Positions 1 to 11,700 are shown, counted from the first letter of the stretch. The stretch: DNA of 64,000 bases from Anaerolineales bacterium (GCA_015075185.1 JABTUW010000002.1:434001-498000); one strand, 5' to 3'. Translations and numbers: made by a program. The notes: generated from the letters alone by a model not told the origin.

Positions 1-210
1 TAACTTTTGGGCAATGAACTCGGGGCGGATGGGTTCGCCAAGAGCTGGGAGTTCTCTGACCACAAAATAGCGGACCTGGTGATGGACCTCCGTCATGAAA
101 CCAAGTCTCGTTTGAAAATGCTGAGGCGCTTGAGCTAACTGTTCCTGCCATGTCCCAGATGGGACTGGAATCATTTGGCGTCCTCGCCCTAACAGGATAG
201 TCTCTTTCAT
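1..210 (-). CDS. Hypothetical protein, 5' part only (continues beyond window start)
   Basis: The minus strand is open from an ATG at 210 to the edge of the window (70 codons), so the C-terminus is missing. The ATG overlaps the stop of the upstream gene by four bases (ATGA), which suggests translational coupling. The peptide begins MKETILLGRGRQMIPVPSG and contains a helical stretch around HHQVRYFVVRELPALGEPIR. This recalls the N-terminal helical/winged-helix part of small bacterial regulators or MerB-like proteins, but that resemblance is weak. I do not recognise the gene with certainty. Function is unknown; the tight pairing suggests it works with the small upstream protein. Confidence 0.55.
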   Translation of the reverse strand, partial: MKETILLGRGRQMIPVPSGTWQEQLAQAPQHFQTRLGFMTEVHHQVRYFVVRELPALGEPIRPEFIAQKL

Positions 211-494
211 GGAACTGTCTCCTCCTTGAGTTGGTGGCTGGCCTCGGCCCCGTAATTCAACCCATAAATTTCCTTCAATTGGGCGATACGTTGGAGAGTC
301 TGCTCACTAAAGGGCGATTTGTTCTCAAAAGCGTGCAACACAATCCCTTCCAGCAGGTCGCCCAGGGAAAGATCCAGATACTCAGCCAGCGCCTTGAGCA
401 CTTTGACCATACTCTTTTCCATGCGCACCCCGGTCTGGACTCGTTCAACGATCAAGGAAGTGTCGGCAGACTGATTATTTTGTTCGGTCGCCAT
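207..494 (-). CDS. Small ribbon-helix-helix-like protein
   Basis: 95 residues. After a polar N-terminus, the segment from about residue 17 (VERVQTGVRMEKSMVKVLKA) reads as a short beta strand followed by two helices, as in small ribbon-helix-helix DNA-binding proteins. A second helical part follows (SEQTLQRIAQLKEIYGL). Similar small hypothetical proteins are, as far as I recall, common in Chloroflexota and Actinobacteria. It is the first gene of a two-gene unit and overlaps the next gene by ATGA. A repressor or antitoxin-like role is possible but is inference; the partner shows no toxin signature in the part visible here. Confidence 0.6.
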   Translation of the reverse strand: MATEQNNQSADTSLIVERVQTGVRMEKSMVKVLKALAEYLDLSLGDLLEGIVLHAFENKSPFSEQTLQRIAQLKEIYGLNYGAEASHQLKEETVP

Positions 495-517
495 CAGCTT
501 TTCCTTTTACTAATATA

Positions 518-655
518 GGACTTACGCAATTGAACTGTGTTGAAGAAAAAATCACCGCAGAGACGCCGAGAACGCAGAGAAATTTTATAAAAACTCAGCG
601 ACCTCTGCGCCTCTGCGGTAAAATTTTGGCCTTAGACTTTCGAACTGCGTAACTC
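518..655. repeat. MITE-like palindromic element with terminal inverted repeats
   Basis: The outer ends are imperfect inverted repeats (GGACTTACGCAATTGAA at 518-534; the complement of GAACTGCGTAACTC at 642-655). Inside is a second inverted repeat, ACCGCAGAG (554-562) against CTCTGCGGT (611-619). There is no coding capacity. GGACTTACGCA-type ends and the CCGCAGAGACGC core are familiar from abundant non-autonomous elements in cyanobacteria and Chloroflexota. The element lies between the small gene at 494 and the M16 peptidase terminator. The rest of the 495-849 gap shows only AT-rich sequence and that terminator. Confidence 0.6.
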
Positions 656-749
656 ATATAATAGAATAGTTTTGTTATCTTGTTACCTATGTACCATTAT
701 AACAAATAGATAGACCTGTGTCAAACGCCATTAATTGATGTTTTCGGAA

Positions 750-779
750 ATAAAAATGCCTCACCCGCGGCGAGGCATT
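750..779 (-). terminator. Rho-independent terminator of the M16 peptidase gene
   Basis: Perfect 8-bp arms AATGCCTC/GAGGCATT (755-762 and 772-779) flank a GC-rich loop. Read on the minus strand, the stem is followed at once by a T-rich tract (complement of AAAAA at 752-756). It sits about 70 bases past the stop codon of the peptidase gene. Confidence 0.75.
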
Positions 780-849
780 GATCCAGAGTCTCGGATGTCC
801 TCATCCCATCCCCTGGGGCAAGAAAACAAGACACTATGTTTGCCCTACT

Positions 850-3759
850 TTACTTAACCTCTTTCCCTTCGTTATCCACGACAACCACTTGGCCAATCGC
901 CTCCAACTGCGGCTTGACCATTTCAGCATCACCGACGACGACGATGATCGGCTGCTCGGAGTCAATATAGTTGGCGGCGGCGGCGTGGGCTTCGCTGGCC
1001 GTGACCGCCTCGATGTTTTGCAGGTAATCTTTCAGCTCTTCGATGGGCACGCCGGTCAGGTAGCGGGTGGCCAGGGCATTGGCAAAGTCGGAGGGCTGCT
1101 CGAGGGCCAGGGCAAAGCTGCCGATGAGCTGGTTCTTGGCGTCGGTCAGTTCCTGCTCGGAAATGGGTTCGGTGCGGATGCGCTTCAGCTCTTTTAAAAT
1201 TTCCTGCACGGCGTCGGCGGCGTGGTCCTGACTGACATCACCGACCACGCGGAAGGTGCTGACGTCATTGGGCCGGCCAAAACGGCTGTAGACGCCATAG
1301 GTGTAACCTTTATCCTCCCGCAGGTTGGTGTAGAGGCGCGAAGAGGAACCGCCGCCCAGCACGGCGTTGACCACTTCCAGGGCGTAGCGGTCCGGGTTGC
1401 GGGCATCAATCCCCCGGTTGCCCACCTGGATGGTCGCCTGTTCGGAGGTGGGCCGGTCTACCAGATAGATGGTCGAGGTGTCGCCCAGCTCGGCTTCGGG
1501 ATAGTTGAGGAAGTCCGGCACCTCGCCCTGCTCCCAATCCCCAAAAACCCGCTCGGTCTCACTTTTGGCTTCCTCGGCGGTGATGTCGCCGACGATGACC
1601 AGCAGGGCGTTGTTGGGCTTGAAATAGGTCTGGTGAAACTCAACCAGGTCGTCACGGGTCAGCCCTTTGACCGTTTCCGGGCCGGTGATGAAGCCATAGG
1701 GATGGCTGCCGTAGGCCAGGCGGCCAAACTGGCGATTGGCCATGCTGGCCGGGTTAACCTGATCCTGTTCCAAAAAGGTCAGGGTTTGGGTTTTATCAAC
1801 CTGGAACTCCTTTTCGGGAAAGGTCGAATTGCGGGCCATATCGCTCAGCAGGTCAAAGGCCAGGGTCGCATCCGTGGCCAGGGCGTCCACCGAAACGGAG
1901 GTCCACTCCAAGGCGGCGCTGGAGCCGACCGAGCCACCGGCCGCTTCAATGGTTTCGGCTATTTCGGCGGCGGTGCGGGTCTGGGTGCCTTTGGTCAGCA
2001 GGTCAGCCATCAGGTCGGCCACGCCCTGTTTATCCGCCGGGGCAGCGGCGTTGGAACCGCCCACATTTAGCTGCAGGCGCAGTTTGGGCACTTCGGTTTG
2101 AGGCACAAAAATAACATTGAGGCCGTTTTCGAGGGTAAATCGCTCGAAGGGGGGGAAGTTGCTCTCCGCGACCGGCAGGGCAGCCGGAATGGAGGTGCGG
2201 CTGATGACGCCTTCGGGCAGATCGGCCAGAACCTCGTCGCTCAATTCAAGGTCCAGCACCTCGGAGGCCGGCTCCGGGGTGGCCTCGACCCCTTCGCCTT
2301 TGCTCTGGGCAGGCACCGCCAGCTCGACCAGCAGGCCGGGCGGTTCGCTCAAGATTTCCTCCCCCTCTTTGAGGGTCAGTTGGATATTCATCGGCTTGTC
2401 GCACAGATAGGTTTGGGCCACTCGCTGAATGTCAGCTAAGGTGACAGCTTGATATTGCGACAATTCTTTCTCAATGGTGTTGGGATCGCCAAAAGTCAGG
2501 ACGGCATCTTGCAGCCACTCGGCGGTGTTCAGAGCCGACTCGCGGAATGAGGTGATCGTCCCAACCAGTTCTTGCCTTTTCACCCGTTCCAATTCTGCCT
2601 CGGTCACCCCGTCGGCCATCACTTTCTCAAACTCGTCCCGGACCAGTTGAGGCATGGTGTCGAGGCTGTCGCCGCTGTTAGGCTGGGCGATGGCGTAAAG
2701 GATGCTGGCCCCCAGGTAATCACTCAAGCCGACATAGGCGCTGGCAGCCTTGCCCTGCTGGATAATGTTTTGCTCAAAGCGGCTGCTGTTGCCCCCGGCC
2801 AAGATATCGGTCAGCAGTTTAAGGGCATAAAAATCAGGATCGCTCCGTGGTGGGCCGACAACCGTAGCCGCCCAGCGCGGCACTTCGACCTGCGGGTCAA
2901 TCCAGGTTTCTTCGGCGCCGATGTTGCAGCCGGTGGCGCTGTCGGTGCGCAGCAGCGGAAACTCGTCGGGCAGGGGATACTGCTCGAGAATGGGGGTGAC
3001 TTCCGGCCCGGCGGGAATGTCGGCAAAGTAAGCCTGGACCAGAATTTTGGTCTGTTCCACATCAATATCGCCGACAATGACCAGCGTCGCGTTGTTGGGT
3101 TTGTAATAGGTGTCATGAAAGGCTCTTAATTCGGCCAGTGCCGCCGCATTCAAATCCTCGATGCTGCCAATAACCGACCGTTCATAAGGCACGTAGCCCT
3201 GCATCGGCTGGGTAAAGAGGCGGCGGTTGGCCGCGCCGTAGGGCCGGTTGGCCACGCGCTGGTTGAACTCCTCGACGACGACATCCCGCTGCGTTTCAAA
3301 GACATCCTGGGTTACGCCCAGCGAGGCCATGCGGTCGCTCTCCATCCACAGAATGCGGGGGAGCTGGTTGGCCGGGGCCACTTCCCAATAGGCGGTTTTG
3401 TCATTAGCGGTGTAAGCATTATGATTGGCCCCGATGGATTCCAGCAGCGGGTCCCACTGGCCGTTAGGAATATTGTCCGAGCCTTCAAACATCATGTGCT
3501 CAAACATGTGAGCAAAGCCAGAGCGCCCGGCGGGGTCGTTGGCCCCCCCGACGTGATACCAGATGTCCACGGCCACGACCGGCGCGGAGTGGTCTTCGGC
3601 CAGGATAACGCGCAGGCCGTTGGGTAGGGTGTAGTCGGTCAGGGGGAGTTCGTAATCGGCAAAGTTGAGAGGGCTGGGATCCTGGGCGTAGGTGGGCAGG
3701 GGGAGGACCAGCAACAGCAAAAGTAACAGTGATAATAACCAGGGCATTTTTGGGGGCAT
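850..3759 (-). CDS. Secreted M16 family zinc metallopeptidase, two-unit fusion
   Basis: About 969 residues from the chosen ATG at 3759, which has GGAG about ten bases upstream and opens directly into a signal peptide (MPPKMPWLLSLLLLLLLVLP, cleavage near TYAQ). The open frame extends 58 codons further upstream to 3933 but that part is not signal-like. The first M16 unit carries the inverted zinc motif HMFEH (HxxEH) and a downstream glutamate region VVVEEFNQR. The second unit (from about LENGLNVIFVPQTEVPKLRL) has the M16 fold pattern, including the glycine-rich GGGSSSRLYTNLREDKGYTY segment, but no HxxEH. This is the usual arrangement of one catalytic and one inactive unit, here fused in one chain instead of two subunits. 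Likely a cell-surface or secreted peptide-degrading protease. It stands alone, with terminators on both sides. Confidence 0.93.
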   Translation of the reverse strand: MPPKMPWLLSLLLLLLLVLPLPTYAQDPSPLNFADYELPLTDYTLPNGLRVILAEDHSAPVVAVDIWYHVGGANDPAGRSGFAHMFEHMMFEGSDNIPNGQWDPLLESIGANHNAYTANDKTAYWEVAPANQLPRILWMESDRMASLGVTQDVFETQRDVVVEEFNQRVANRPYGAANRRLFTQPMQGYVPYERSVIGSIEDLNAAALAELRAFHDTYYKPNNATLVIVGDIDVEQTKILVQAYFADIPAGPEVTPILEQYPLPDEFPLLRTDSATGCNIGAEETWIDPQVEVPRWAATVVGPPRSDPDFYALKLLTDILAGGNSSRFEQNIIQQGKAASAYVGLSDYLGASILYAIAQPNSGDSLDTMPQLVRDEFEKVMADGVTEAELERVKRQELVGTITSFRESALNTAEWLQDAVLTFGDPNTIEKELSQYQAVTLADIQRVAQTYLCDKPMNIQLTLKEGEEILSEPPGLLVELAVPAQSKGEGVEATPEPASEVLDLELSDEVLADLPEGVISRTSIPAALPVAESNFPPFERFTLENGLNVIFVPQTEVPKLRLQLNVGGSNAAAPADKQGVADLMADLLTKGTQTRTAAEIAETIEAAGGSVGSSAALEWTSVSVDALATDATLAFDLLSDMARNSTFPEKEFQVDKTQTLTFLEQDQVNPASMANRQFGRLAYGSHPYGFITGPETVKGLTRDDLVEFHQTYFKPNNALLVIVGDITAEEAKSETERVFGDWEQGEVPDFLNYPEAELGDTSTIYLVDRPTSEQATIQVGNRGIDARNPDRYALEVVNAVLGGGSSSRLYTNLREDKGYTYGVYSRFGRPNDVSTFRVVGDVSQDHAADAVQEILKELKRIRTEPISEQELTDAKNQLIGSFALALEQPSDFANALATRYLTGVPIEELKDYLQNIEAVTASEAHAAAANYIDSEQPIIVVVGDAEMVKPQLEAIGQVVVVDNEGKEVK

Positions 3760-3787
3760 GCGCAACTCTTCTCCATTTGGCAAATTT

Positions 3788-3820
3788 AAACCTGACCGGT
3801 CTATGAAACCGGTCAGGTTT
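3788..3820 (-). terminator. Hairpin terminator after the CHAT gene
   Basis: A perfect 13-bp inverted repeat (AAACCTGACCGGT / ACCGGTCAGGTTT, 3788-3800 and 3808-3820) with a 7-nt loop. It lies about 80 bases downstream of the EAD-REC-CHAT gene and upstream of the peptidase start, with T-rich sequence on both flanks, so it may work in both directions. Similar CCTG/CAGG palindromes recur at 54365-54396, so it may belong to a dispersed hairpin family. Confidence 0.65.
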
Positions 3821-3899
3821 GTTTTATGGGAATAACCTTGACTATAGGAGCAAACATTTAAGGGGAGATTAAAATCTTCGCGAGGGAATGAAGATTTGT

Positions 3900-5702
3900 T
3901 TATGCTTGCATTATCAAGATAGGGGATAACCAAGTGATGTTATCCCGATTTCGCGCAGCGGTTTCACATCTGGCATGCAGTAGGGCTGTATCAATTTTCC
4001 CTTGATTGGCTAATGACTTATAAAAAGCAAGGGCCAGCGCTTTAGCCCCATCATCAGAGACAGGCCAACGGAATCCCAAGACAGCAGGAACACCGGCGTG
4101 AATGATGCCGTCAGCAATACCTAAAAAGTCATCATCCAAAAGTTTAGCTGGCTCCCCAGTTTTTGTCCCTAGACAACTACTCAAATAGAAAAAGCGCAAA
4201 TCCGAACCGCGGAGTAACATTTGTAACTCGGATATGGGCATTTTTTTCACTATGCCGCGTCGATTTCCTTTTTCCCAAAAGGAGAGATAGCTGTTTTCGG
4301 GTGACTGTTTATCAAAAGTGCCATGCCCGGCGTAGTGAACAATGTGATACTTGCATTTTTGAAGGGTGTCCCTCACATTTTCGTAGGTTGCTCGTTTGGT
4401 GGGAATCATCGTTACCTGCGCCAAGATTCCTCTCTCCTCAAACATCATTTTCAGCGAGCTGCCCAGCGCCTTAATTTCTTGATCAACACCTGGAATATCA
4501 GGATAGGTATTGGAAGCAACCAGAAGTATCCTTAATTCATCCCCCTTAGCCCAAAGATCATTAAAAAAATCGGGGGATAATAGCCTCTGTTTCACCCGCA
4601 CACCGATAATAGCTCTCGCGAGTGGATGGCGCAAAACAAGATAGTCGCCACCTTCATTTACGCCATCGAACAAGAACTCCCAAGGGACTCTCAGTAGATC
4701 TCGAGGTGACTCAAAACGAAGATGGAATTTTTCTTCACCTCCCACCTCACCTAAGGCCTGATTATAGTTACTGAGGATCTCAGGATGGCTGACAAAAGTC
4801 TCTTGGTAAAGTTGCTTGCCCCATTGCTTGCTATTGAAACGCCAGTCGAGTAGAGGTGTATTGTCGCCCTGACGAGCATATGCCTCTATGTCAATATCAA
4901 ACATCCCCCGGCTCGTCGCGTTGAAAACAACGACACCGCTAACTCTGACACTGATGTGGTGCGTGGGTCTACATGAAATGGAAAGAATACAATCGCTTTG
5001 TGGAGCAGCAAAAGGGGGTGAAGAAATCGAACGTTTCAGCAAAGCTTTCACCCGTGCTTCTAACTCGGCATTTTCATACGGCTTAGCCAGATAGTCATCC
5101 GCTCCAATGTCAAACCCTCTAACTTTGTCCGGCAGTTGTCCCTTAGCAGTGAGCATAAGGATGGGGATTTGTCGTGTTTCAGGATCGGCCTTGAGTTGGC
5201 GACAAACCTCATATCCATCCATTTCTGGCATCATTACATCTAAGATAAGCAAGTCAGGCTTTTCCGTTCTGGTCTTTTTCAGACCTTCGATCCCATTTCG
5301 AGCAATTTGAACCTGGAAGCCCAAGTGCTCCAGACGATCACTGGCAAAAATGACAATGTCCGGGTCATCGTCTACAATTAGGATTCTAGGTCCTTGAGAT
5401 TTCATTTGTGGATGAGCACGACTAACTGAAGTAGAAGTGGGAATGGAATAGTAAGGTTGATGTTCTTCATATCTAGCGGGGTTATAATCTTTAGCTAGAG
5501 CGAGGAGTATATCGAGCTTTAGTTTTCGCTCGGCATGTTCAAGCAGCCGGTCAATAATTTTGCCTTTACCCATATCTTGAGCCAAACTGTCATAAACCTG
5601 CCTGAAATCGGGTACATCATAACAAAGTCGACGAAGTTCCTCATCAGTGAAACCCTCCGTAAGCAAGGTACGAATATTTCTCAAGTTGTAGCGCTTGGTC
5701 AT
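3900..5702 (-). CDS. EAD-response regulator-CHAT (caspase-like) protease fusion
   Basis: 600 residues, three parts. Residues 1-85 are an alpha-helical domain (FTDEELRRLCYDVPDF ... LLALAKDYNPARYEE) of the effector-associated-domain type found at the N-termini of bacterial conflict and caspase-like proteins. Residues 105-222 are a receiver domain (RILIVDDD, phospho-acceptor Asp about 155 in LLILDVMMPEMDG, Lys in YLAKPY). Residues about 240-600 form a CHAT domain with the caspase-type dyad: HYAGHG (His about 460) and LSSC (Cys about 510), followed by the typical GVPAVLGFRWPVSD stretch. It is the last gene of an operon whose two upstream genes are histidine kinases, 54 bases after the giant kinase. 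The receiver presumably lets phosphorylation control the protease; this wiring is inference, and the protein substrate is unknown. No membrane segment or signal peptide. Confidence 0.9.
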   Translation of the reverse strand: MTKRYNLRNIRTLLTEGFTDEELRRLCYDVPDFRQVYDSLAQDMGKGKIIDRLLEHAERKLKLDILLALAKDYNPARYEEHQPYYSIPTSTSVSRAHPQMKSQGPRILIVDDDPDIVIFASDRLEHLGFQVQIARNGIEGLKKTRTEKPDLLILDVMMPEMDGYEVCRQLKADPETRQIPILMLTAKGQLPDKVRGFDIGADDYLAKPYENAELEARVKALLKRSISSPPFAAPQSDCILSISCRPTHHISVRVSGVVVFNATSRGMFDIDIEAYARQGDNTPLLDWRFNSKQWGKQLYQETFVSHPEILSNYNQALGEVGGEEKFHLRFESPRDLLRVPWEFLFDGVNEGGDYLVLRHPLARAIIGVRVKQRLLSPDFFNDLWAKGDELRILLVASNTYPDIPGVDQEIKALGSSLKMMFEERGILAQVTMIPTKRATYENVRDTLQKCKYHIVHYAGHGTFDKQSPENSYLSFWEKGNRRGIVKKMPISELQMLLRGSDLRFFYLSSCLGTKTGEPAKLLDDDFLGIADGIIHAGVPAVLGFRWPVSDDGAKALALAFYKSLANQGKIDTALLHARCETAARNRDNITWLSPILIMQA

Positions 5703-5756
5703 CGGTTCTCCTTTTTTCTTCAGTTAGCTTCTTTGCTATGCCTTGCTATTACCACA

Positions 5757-8700
5757 TTAGTCCTCTTCACTCCTCCACGTAGGAAGGGTGAACGAAAATT
5801 TCGATCCTTTACCCACTTCGCTTTCCACCAAAATCCGTCCTCCGTGCATTTCAACATATTCTTTCGCAATGTTGAGACCAATCCCCATGCCACCAACCTT
5901 ACGCCTCAAAGAGCTGTCCACCTGATAAAACCGGTCAAATATCTTTTCCAATTCTTTTTCTGAGATGCCAATTCCGGTATCCCTGACTTGAACCTCAACT
6001 TGATTATCCACTCTTGAAGTTATGATGGTAACTGTGCCACCCTCTGAGGTGAATTTGAGCGCATTGCTAATCAGGTTCGTTATAACTTGTTTAATCTTGC
6101 CGACATCCATCTGAACTTCCAGAGAATCGGCATCAGGTATTTTCGTTATGAGAGCGATCTTCCTTTGCTCAGCGTCATACTCGAAGACATTTGTGACATC
6201 GCAGACAATCTTGCCCACGCTTCCAATCTCTCGCTCTAGTAACACCCTATTTTCCTGAATGCGCACCAAATCTAGCAAGTTTTCGATTAATCGGGCTTCT
6301 TCACGGACATTAGCTAGCGCAATTTCAAGCCTCGTTCGCTGTTTATCGGTCAGAGGACCGTATATGTTGCAGAGCATATTGTCTATACAGCTTTGGACGG
6401 GGGTAAGCGGGGTCCGCAATTCGTGGGAGACAGTGGACAGGAATTCTGTTTTCTTTCGATCCAACTGTTTTAATTCTTCATATACTCGTTCTAATTCTTC
6501 ATACGTTTTTTTCAATTCTTCATACTGGCGGGCCCGATCAATGGCCACCGCGGCCTGGCTGGCCAGAGCCTCCAAAAAGATGATCTGGCCCCCATTAAAC
6601 TGGCGCGGCTCCCGGTCGTGAACATAAAGGATGCCAATGGCTTCGCCCTGGCAGACGAGAGGCGCGCCGAGCGATGAACGGTATCCCTGCTCGAGAAAAG
6701 CCGGGTTGAAGTCAGAAACCTGTTGGGCGTCGAAAATAGCGACAGATTTTCGTTCATCCAAAATCTTCCGAGCCAGGCCCCCCTTTGAGCGAGCCTTGAT
6801 TTCATACGGGTATAATGTTCCTCCGTCGTCAATTCTAAGCCCCTGGGTAAATTTTTCTTGCTGCGCATCCCATAATAAAACACTAACGCCAGGGGTATTG
6901 GTCAATTTCATGGCCCCGGACATGATCAAGCTCAACACTTTATCAAGTTCCAGGGCGCCTGCCAACGAAACAGCAACTTGTTGTAAAGTATTGACCTCTA
7001 CCAAACGTTCAGCTAACTGTTGATAAAGCTGGGCATTGTGGATAGCATTGGCCAATTGATCCGCCATAGTTTGGAGAGTAGCAATATCTTCAGCCCGCCA
7101 GTCACCCGCTTTAATGCTTTGGACATCTAACACCCCAATCACCTGTTCACGGGCAATGAGAGGAAAAGTCATTTCGGCCTGGGTCAGGCGTATGTTAGGG
7201 ATGTAGTAAGAATCCTGGCTAACATCTGGGGCAAAATGAGGCCGGCCAGCCCCGGCAACATAACCGACAATTCCCTCATGACCGACCCTGAGCTTATGAT
7301 CTGGTTTTAACATCCGCTGGTCATCTTTAGGATAAGTGGCTCGCAGGATCGCATACTCGCCATCGTTGTCTAACAAGAAGACAGCCGCATGGTCGCAGTC
7401 GAAACGTTCAACGATAAGACGAACTGTTTCATGCAGGAGTTTGTCAATATCCAAGATGGCCGTGGCCCCGCGAGCAACCTGGGCGGCCGCGTCCAGCAGA
7501 CGAGTACGCCGCTGCGTCTGTTCAAATAAACGGGCGTTCTCGATGGCAATCGCTGCCTGAGCCGCCAGGGACTCCAGGGTGCGCTGATCTTCCTCATCAA
7601 AAGCATTGCGCTCAGAGGCTTCAACATTGATCACTCCCATAATCTCAACACCGCGTTTTATCGGAACAGCCAATTCGGACAGCGTATCCGGATCGTACTT
7701 TATGTAGTCATTATCCCCGGTGATGTCGCCGATGAGGCGGGTCTGTCCGGTCTTCACCGCTCTCCCCATAACGCCGATAGGCTCAGCGCCGTTTAGATCA
7801 ATATTGCCGATAACTTTCTGGATGCCAGAAAAATGTTCCGGCGGGTATGCGGCTACAGATTTCAAATTATTCCCGACCGTGATGGCCAAGTTGCTGAAAC
7901 GTGAAGTATCAATGAGACGCCAGGACTGTTCGGCAATGACCCAGAGGATTTCTTCCAGGTTCAAGGAACTGGTTACCGCCCGGCCCGCCTCATAGAGGGT
8001 CTCCAAGGCTCTGGCTCGTTTTTGGAGCCGCTCGTACAATTGGGCATTGCGAATAGCTACAGCCGCCTGATTGGCAAATAATTCAATATTGGTTAGTTCA
8101 TCCTGGGTAAAAAGATGCGGTCGCCGGTAGTTGACGAACATCACCCCAACTTTGCGATCCCCCGTAACCAGAGACATCCCTATTGAGGAGACAATTTTCT
8201 CCCGCTCTGCAAATGGGCTGTCCTTTAACGGGTTAGTCATCGTGTCCTTTGCTTCATACAAATCGTCCCAGGCCAGAACATCGTAAGCTACCGACTGTTT
8301 CGCCATCTTGCCTAATTCAAGAACTTTTTCCGGGTAATTCACCCCGATCATCGCCGGCGGAAAGCCAAACTCGTCCCAATCCTGGTCATAGGTATAGAGG
8401 GTCACCACATCGCAATCGAGAACATCACGCGTTCCCTGAACAATGGAATTCAGCGTGCTCTGCAGATCCTCCAGCACCGTCACCTCGGCCACCACCCGGG
8501 CCGTATCATGGGCCTTGCTTACCTGGTCTAATAACCTGGCATTGCGCAGGGCCAGTGCCGCGTGGTTGGCAAAGATTTGCACCGTCTCCTGCTCTTTTTC
8601 GCTGAAGCTGCGGCGATGGTTGTAGTTAACACAGAGCATGCCCAGCTTTTCCTCACCCACCGTTAAGGCAATTCCCTGGAAACTACGTGTTCCAATCTGC

Positions 8701-11700
8701 TTGAGAAGTTCAGAAGTAGGCCCACCCAAAAATCCGTATTGTTGCCCATCATTAATATCGGTCACGCCAACCCAACCCCGCTCCATGACCGTATAAGCCG
8801 TTCCACCCTGCCGGGGTCCTACTGCTTGAAACTCTTTCCACCGCTCCATTGGAATGCCAGCAGCGACCGATCTTTCCAGGTTAAACCGATCTTGAACAGG
8901 ATCATAGGACCAGATAACCGCCGAATCTGCCTGCAGCACCTCTCGGGCACTGTGGGTGATTTGCTCCAGAACCTCGGGCAGTCCAGCGACTCTAGCCAGG
9001 GCCTCAGCAGCCTGGCGCAGGTGCTCCAGCTCTTTTATCCGTCGAGCGCTGTCGTAAGCAATGGCCGCCTGATTAACATAAAGCCGCATGGCGTCAATCT
9101 CATCCTCTGAGAAGTGGCAGGGCTGATCGTAATCAAGCCACATCACCCCAATAACTTTATCCTCCAGGGAGACGGGCAAGCCTAATGCTGCGCCAATACC
9201 CCGCTCAAAGGCGCTGGGGTTGATGCGATCTCGCTGCTGGCGGGTGTCCTCGATCACCTCGATTTGGCCGCTGTGCATGATTCGCATAGATAAGCCATCG
9301 GACCGCACCATATTATTCACGTCAAACCGTTTATTGGCTCCAACGGTTACTAATCTTCGAACCTCACCCATTTGGTCAATCAAGATCATACTGGCCCCAC
9401 AAGCATTTGTGGCTACATACACCTGTTCGACAATATCTTGTAACACCAGTTCAGGGTCTCGCGATGAGACCAGCGCATTGCTGGCTTCGTAGAAGGAACG
9501 AATCCTTTTCCGGGCGGCCTCGACTGCTTGAAACAGTTCAGCGCCTTCAATAGCTACCACCACAGTGTCGGCAAAGAGCTGGAGGATCCATTCGTCTTCT
9601 TGGGTGAACCCCACCGTTGGCCCGGCCTGTCCAGTGCGGTCTTTTTTGTTATCTGCCTTCAATAAACCAATCAACTTGTCTGAGTGTTCACCCCGCTGTT
9701 TCAAGGGGATTGCCAATACGGAATAGCAATGTTCAGAAGGGGTATGATCGAGTTCCTCTTCCCGCATGGCAAAGTGGCCGGTGAGGCTATCTCCATACGC
9801 ACTGAACAGTTTACCTTCACTGGCAATATGTCCGGTTAAGCCACTGCCAGGGCCGCTGCAAATGGCAAATGCTTTACCCTTTTCAAAGAATCCTGCTCGA
9901 TGCCCATAGCTGGCTTCGAGACTCAGGAAATCAGGACGTTTGACCAAAAAAATGGCGCAGGCTTCCGCCTCCAGGATCTCGGCAGCGTGCCGGGTGATAA
10001 GGTTTAGCCTTTCATCCAGCGGCATGGTAGCCAGGCTGCCCATCATTTCGCTGCTGGCCTGAGAAAGCCTGGCTGATCGCCTGAGTTTATCGGCATCTCT
10101 GCTAGCCAATTCCGCGTTCTCCACGGCCACGGCAGCTAAATTGCCAAAATGCGCCAGCAGGTCTAAATCTTCCTGGCCAAAGGTTCTACCTTTAACCGTA
10201 TCGTGAACGACCAGAACACCCCAAATTTTATCTTCCCAGGTAATGGGTGCCCCAACCATGGCCGTAATATTATACGAGTCATATTGACGCAGCCGCTGCG
10301 GCCAATCTCGATAGTTAGACACCGCTTGAGGAGTTTTGGTGGCTATAACCTGCCCGACAACACCCTCTTCCACACCCAAATCCGTCCCTACAAAATCTTC
10401 AGGCAGATGGGAGAGGGCAACCACCTTGACGCGCCGGCCCGACTCGTCCAGCAAGTAGAGGCCCCCTCCTTTGGCTTGCAAAAGTTCCACGGCTCGCTCT
10501 AAGATAGCCCTGACCAACTCCGGCATCTGGCGACGACTGGTAATGTCGAGAGAGGTCCGGTGTAAGGTCTCCAAAGCCAAGGCTCGATGAGAAGTTTGTT
10601 GAAACAACCGCACATTCTCGATAGCAATGGCTGCCTGGTTAGCCATGAGGGAAAGAATCTGCAAGTCATCCTTGTCGAAGGCGTACCGATTCCGCTTACT
10701 ATGGACATCCAATGTACCGATAATTTTGCCCCCTACCTGGAGAGGCGTACTCATAATCGCCAGCCAACCTTCGCCATCTGCGGCCGGGTTATAAAAGCGA
10801 GAGTCATTCGAAATATCGTTGGCGATGATAGGCTCACCCGTCTTGACCACGCGCCCGGCAATGCTGCTCCCCACCACTTCACGAGTGCCCTCGACAGCCT
10901 TCTGGCTCAGTCCATAAGCCCCCTTGAACGTCAAGTGCTCTTTTCCGTCATCCAAAAGCAGAATACCCCCCGCATCCGCTCCTAATAACTCTGCCGCCAA
11001 CCGGGAGATTAAGTTGAGCAGGTTCGGCAGGTTCAATTCCGATTGGATTTCCTGGGTAATCCGGTAGAGGGCCAAAAGCTGCTCGGCCAGCCAGTCCGAA
11101 CGGTCACGCTCCAGGGCGACATCCTTATACAGCCGCGCATTTTCAACGGCCATAGCTACCTGAGCGGCAAAAATCCGGCACTGTTCAATTTCTTCATCCG
11201 AAAAAATATGGGTCTGACCCATCGCGTCTAGACTAAACGAACCCAATACCTGCCCCTTATAAACCATCGGGACAATCAAGATAGAGCGGATATCAAATTG
11301 GTGTAAGATGTCCTGAACTGGCCCCAGTGACGGTTCATGGGCTGCATCGGCCAACACAAAGGGTTCTTGAGACCGGATTAAATCTTCCTCCGCCCGAACA
11401 CCTCGCACCGGAATTTCTACACCGACCATCCCCAAAGCCGGATACTCAGCCACTACCCAACCCCGCTCGCGGTCAGGCTCCTCGAAAAGGACCATGCCGC
11501 TATGCTCGACCCCAAAGAGTCCCACGGCCGCCCGGCACGTCGCTTCAAGGATCTTATCCAGTTCAAGGAGGGAATTGATCGCCGTCGAAACCTCCTGGAT
11601 AGCTTGAAGGTTAGAAGCTCGTTGCTCTGCCGTTTGGGTTGCTTTCCGTTCCTTATCCCTGAGACGCGTCTGCTCGATGGCCGCTGCTGCTTGAACTGCA

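Noticed and set aside
554..619. Small RNA or riboswitch (stable hairpin)
   Set aside because: The hairpin is nested within a MITE-like element with terminal repeats and matches a common repeat type.
1222..2070. 282-residue plus-strand reading frame
   Set aside because: Antisense of the M16 peptidase; glycine-rich low-complexity product caused by high GC.
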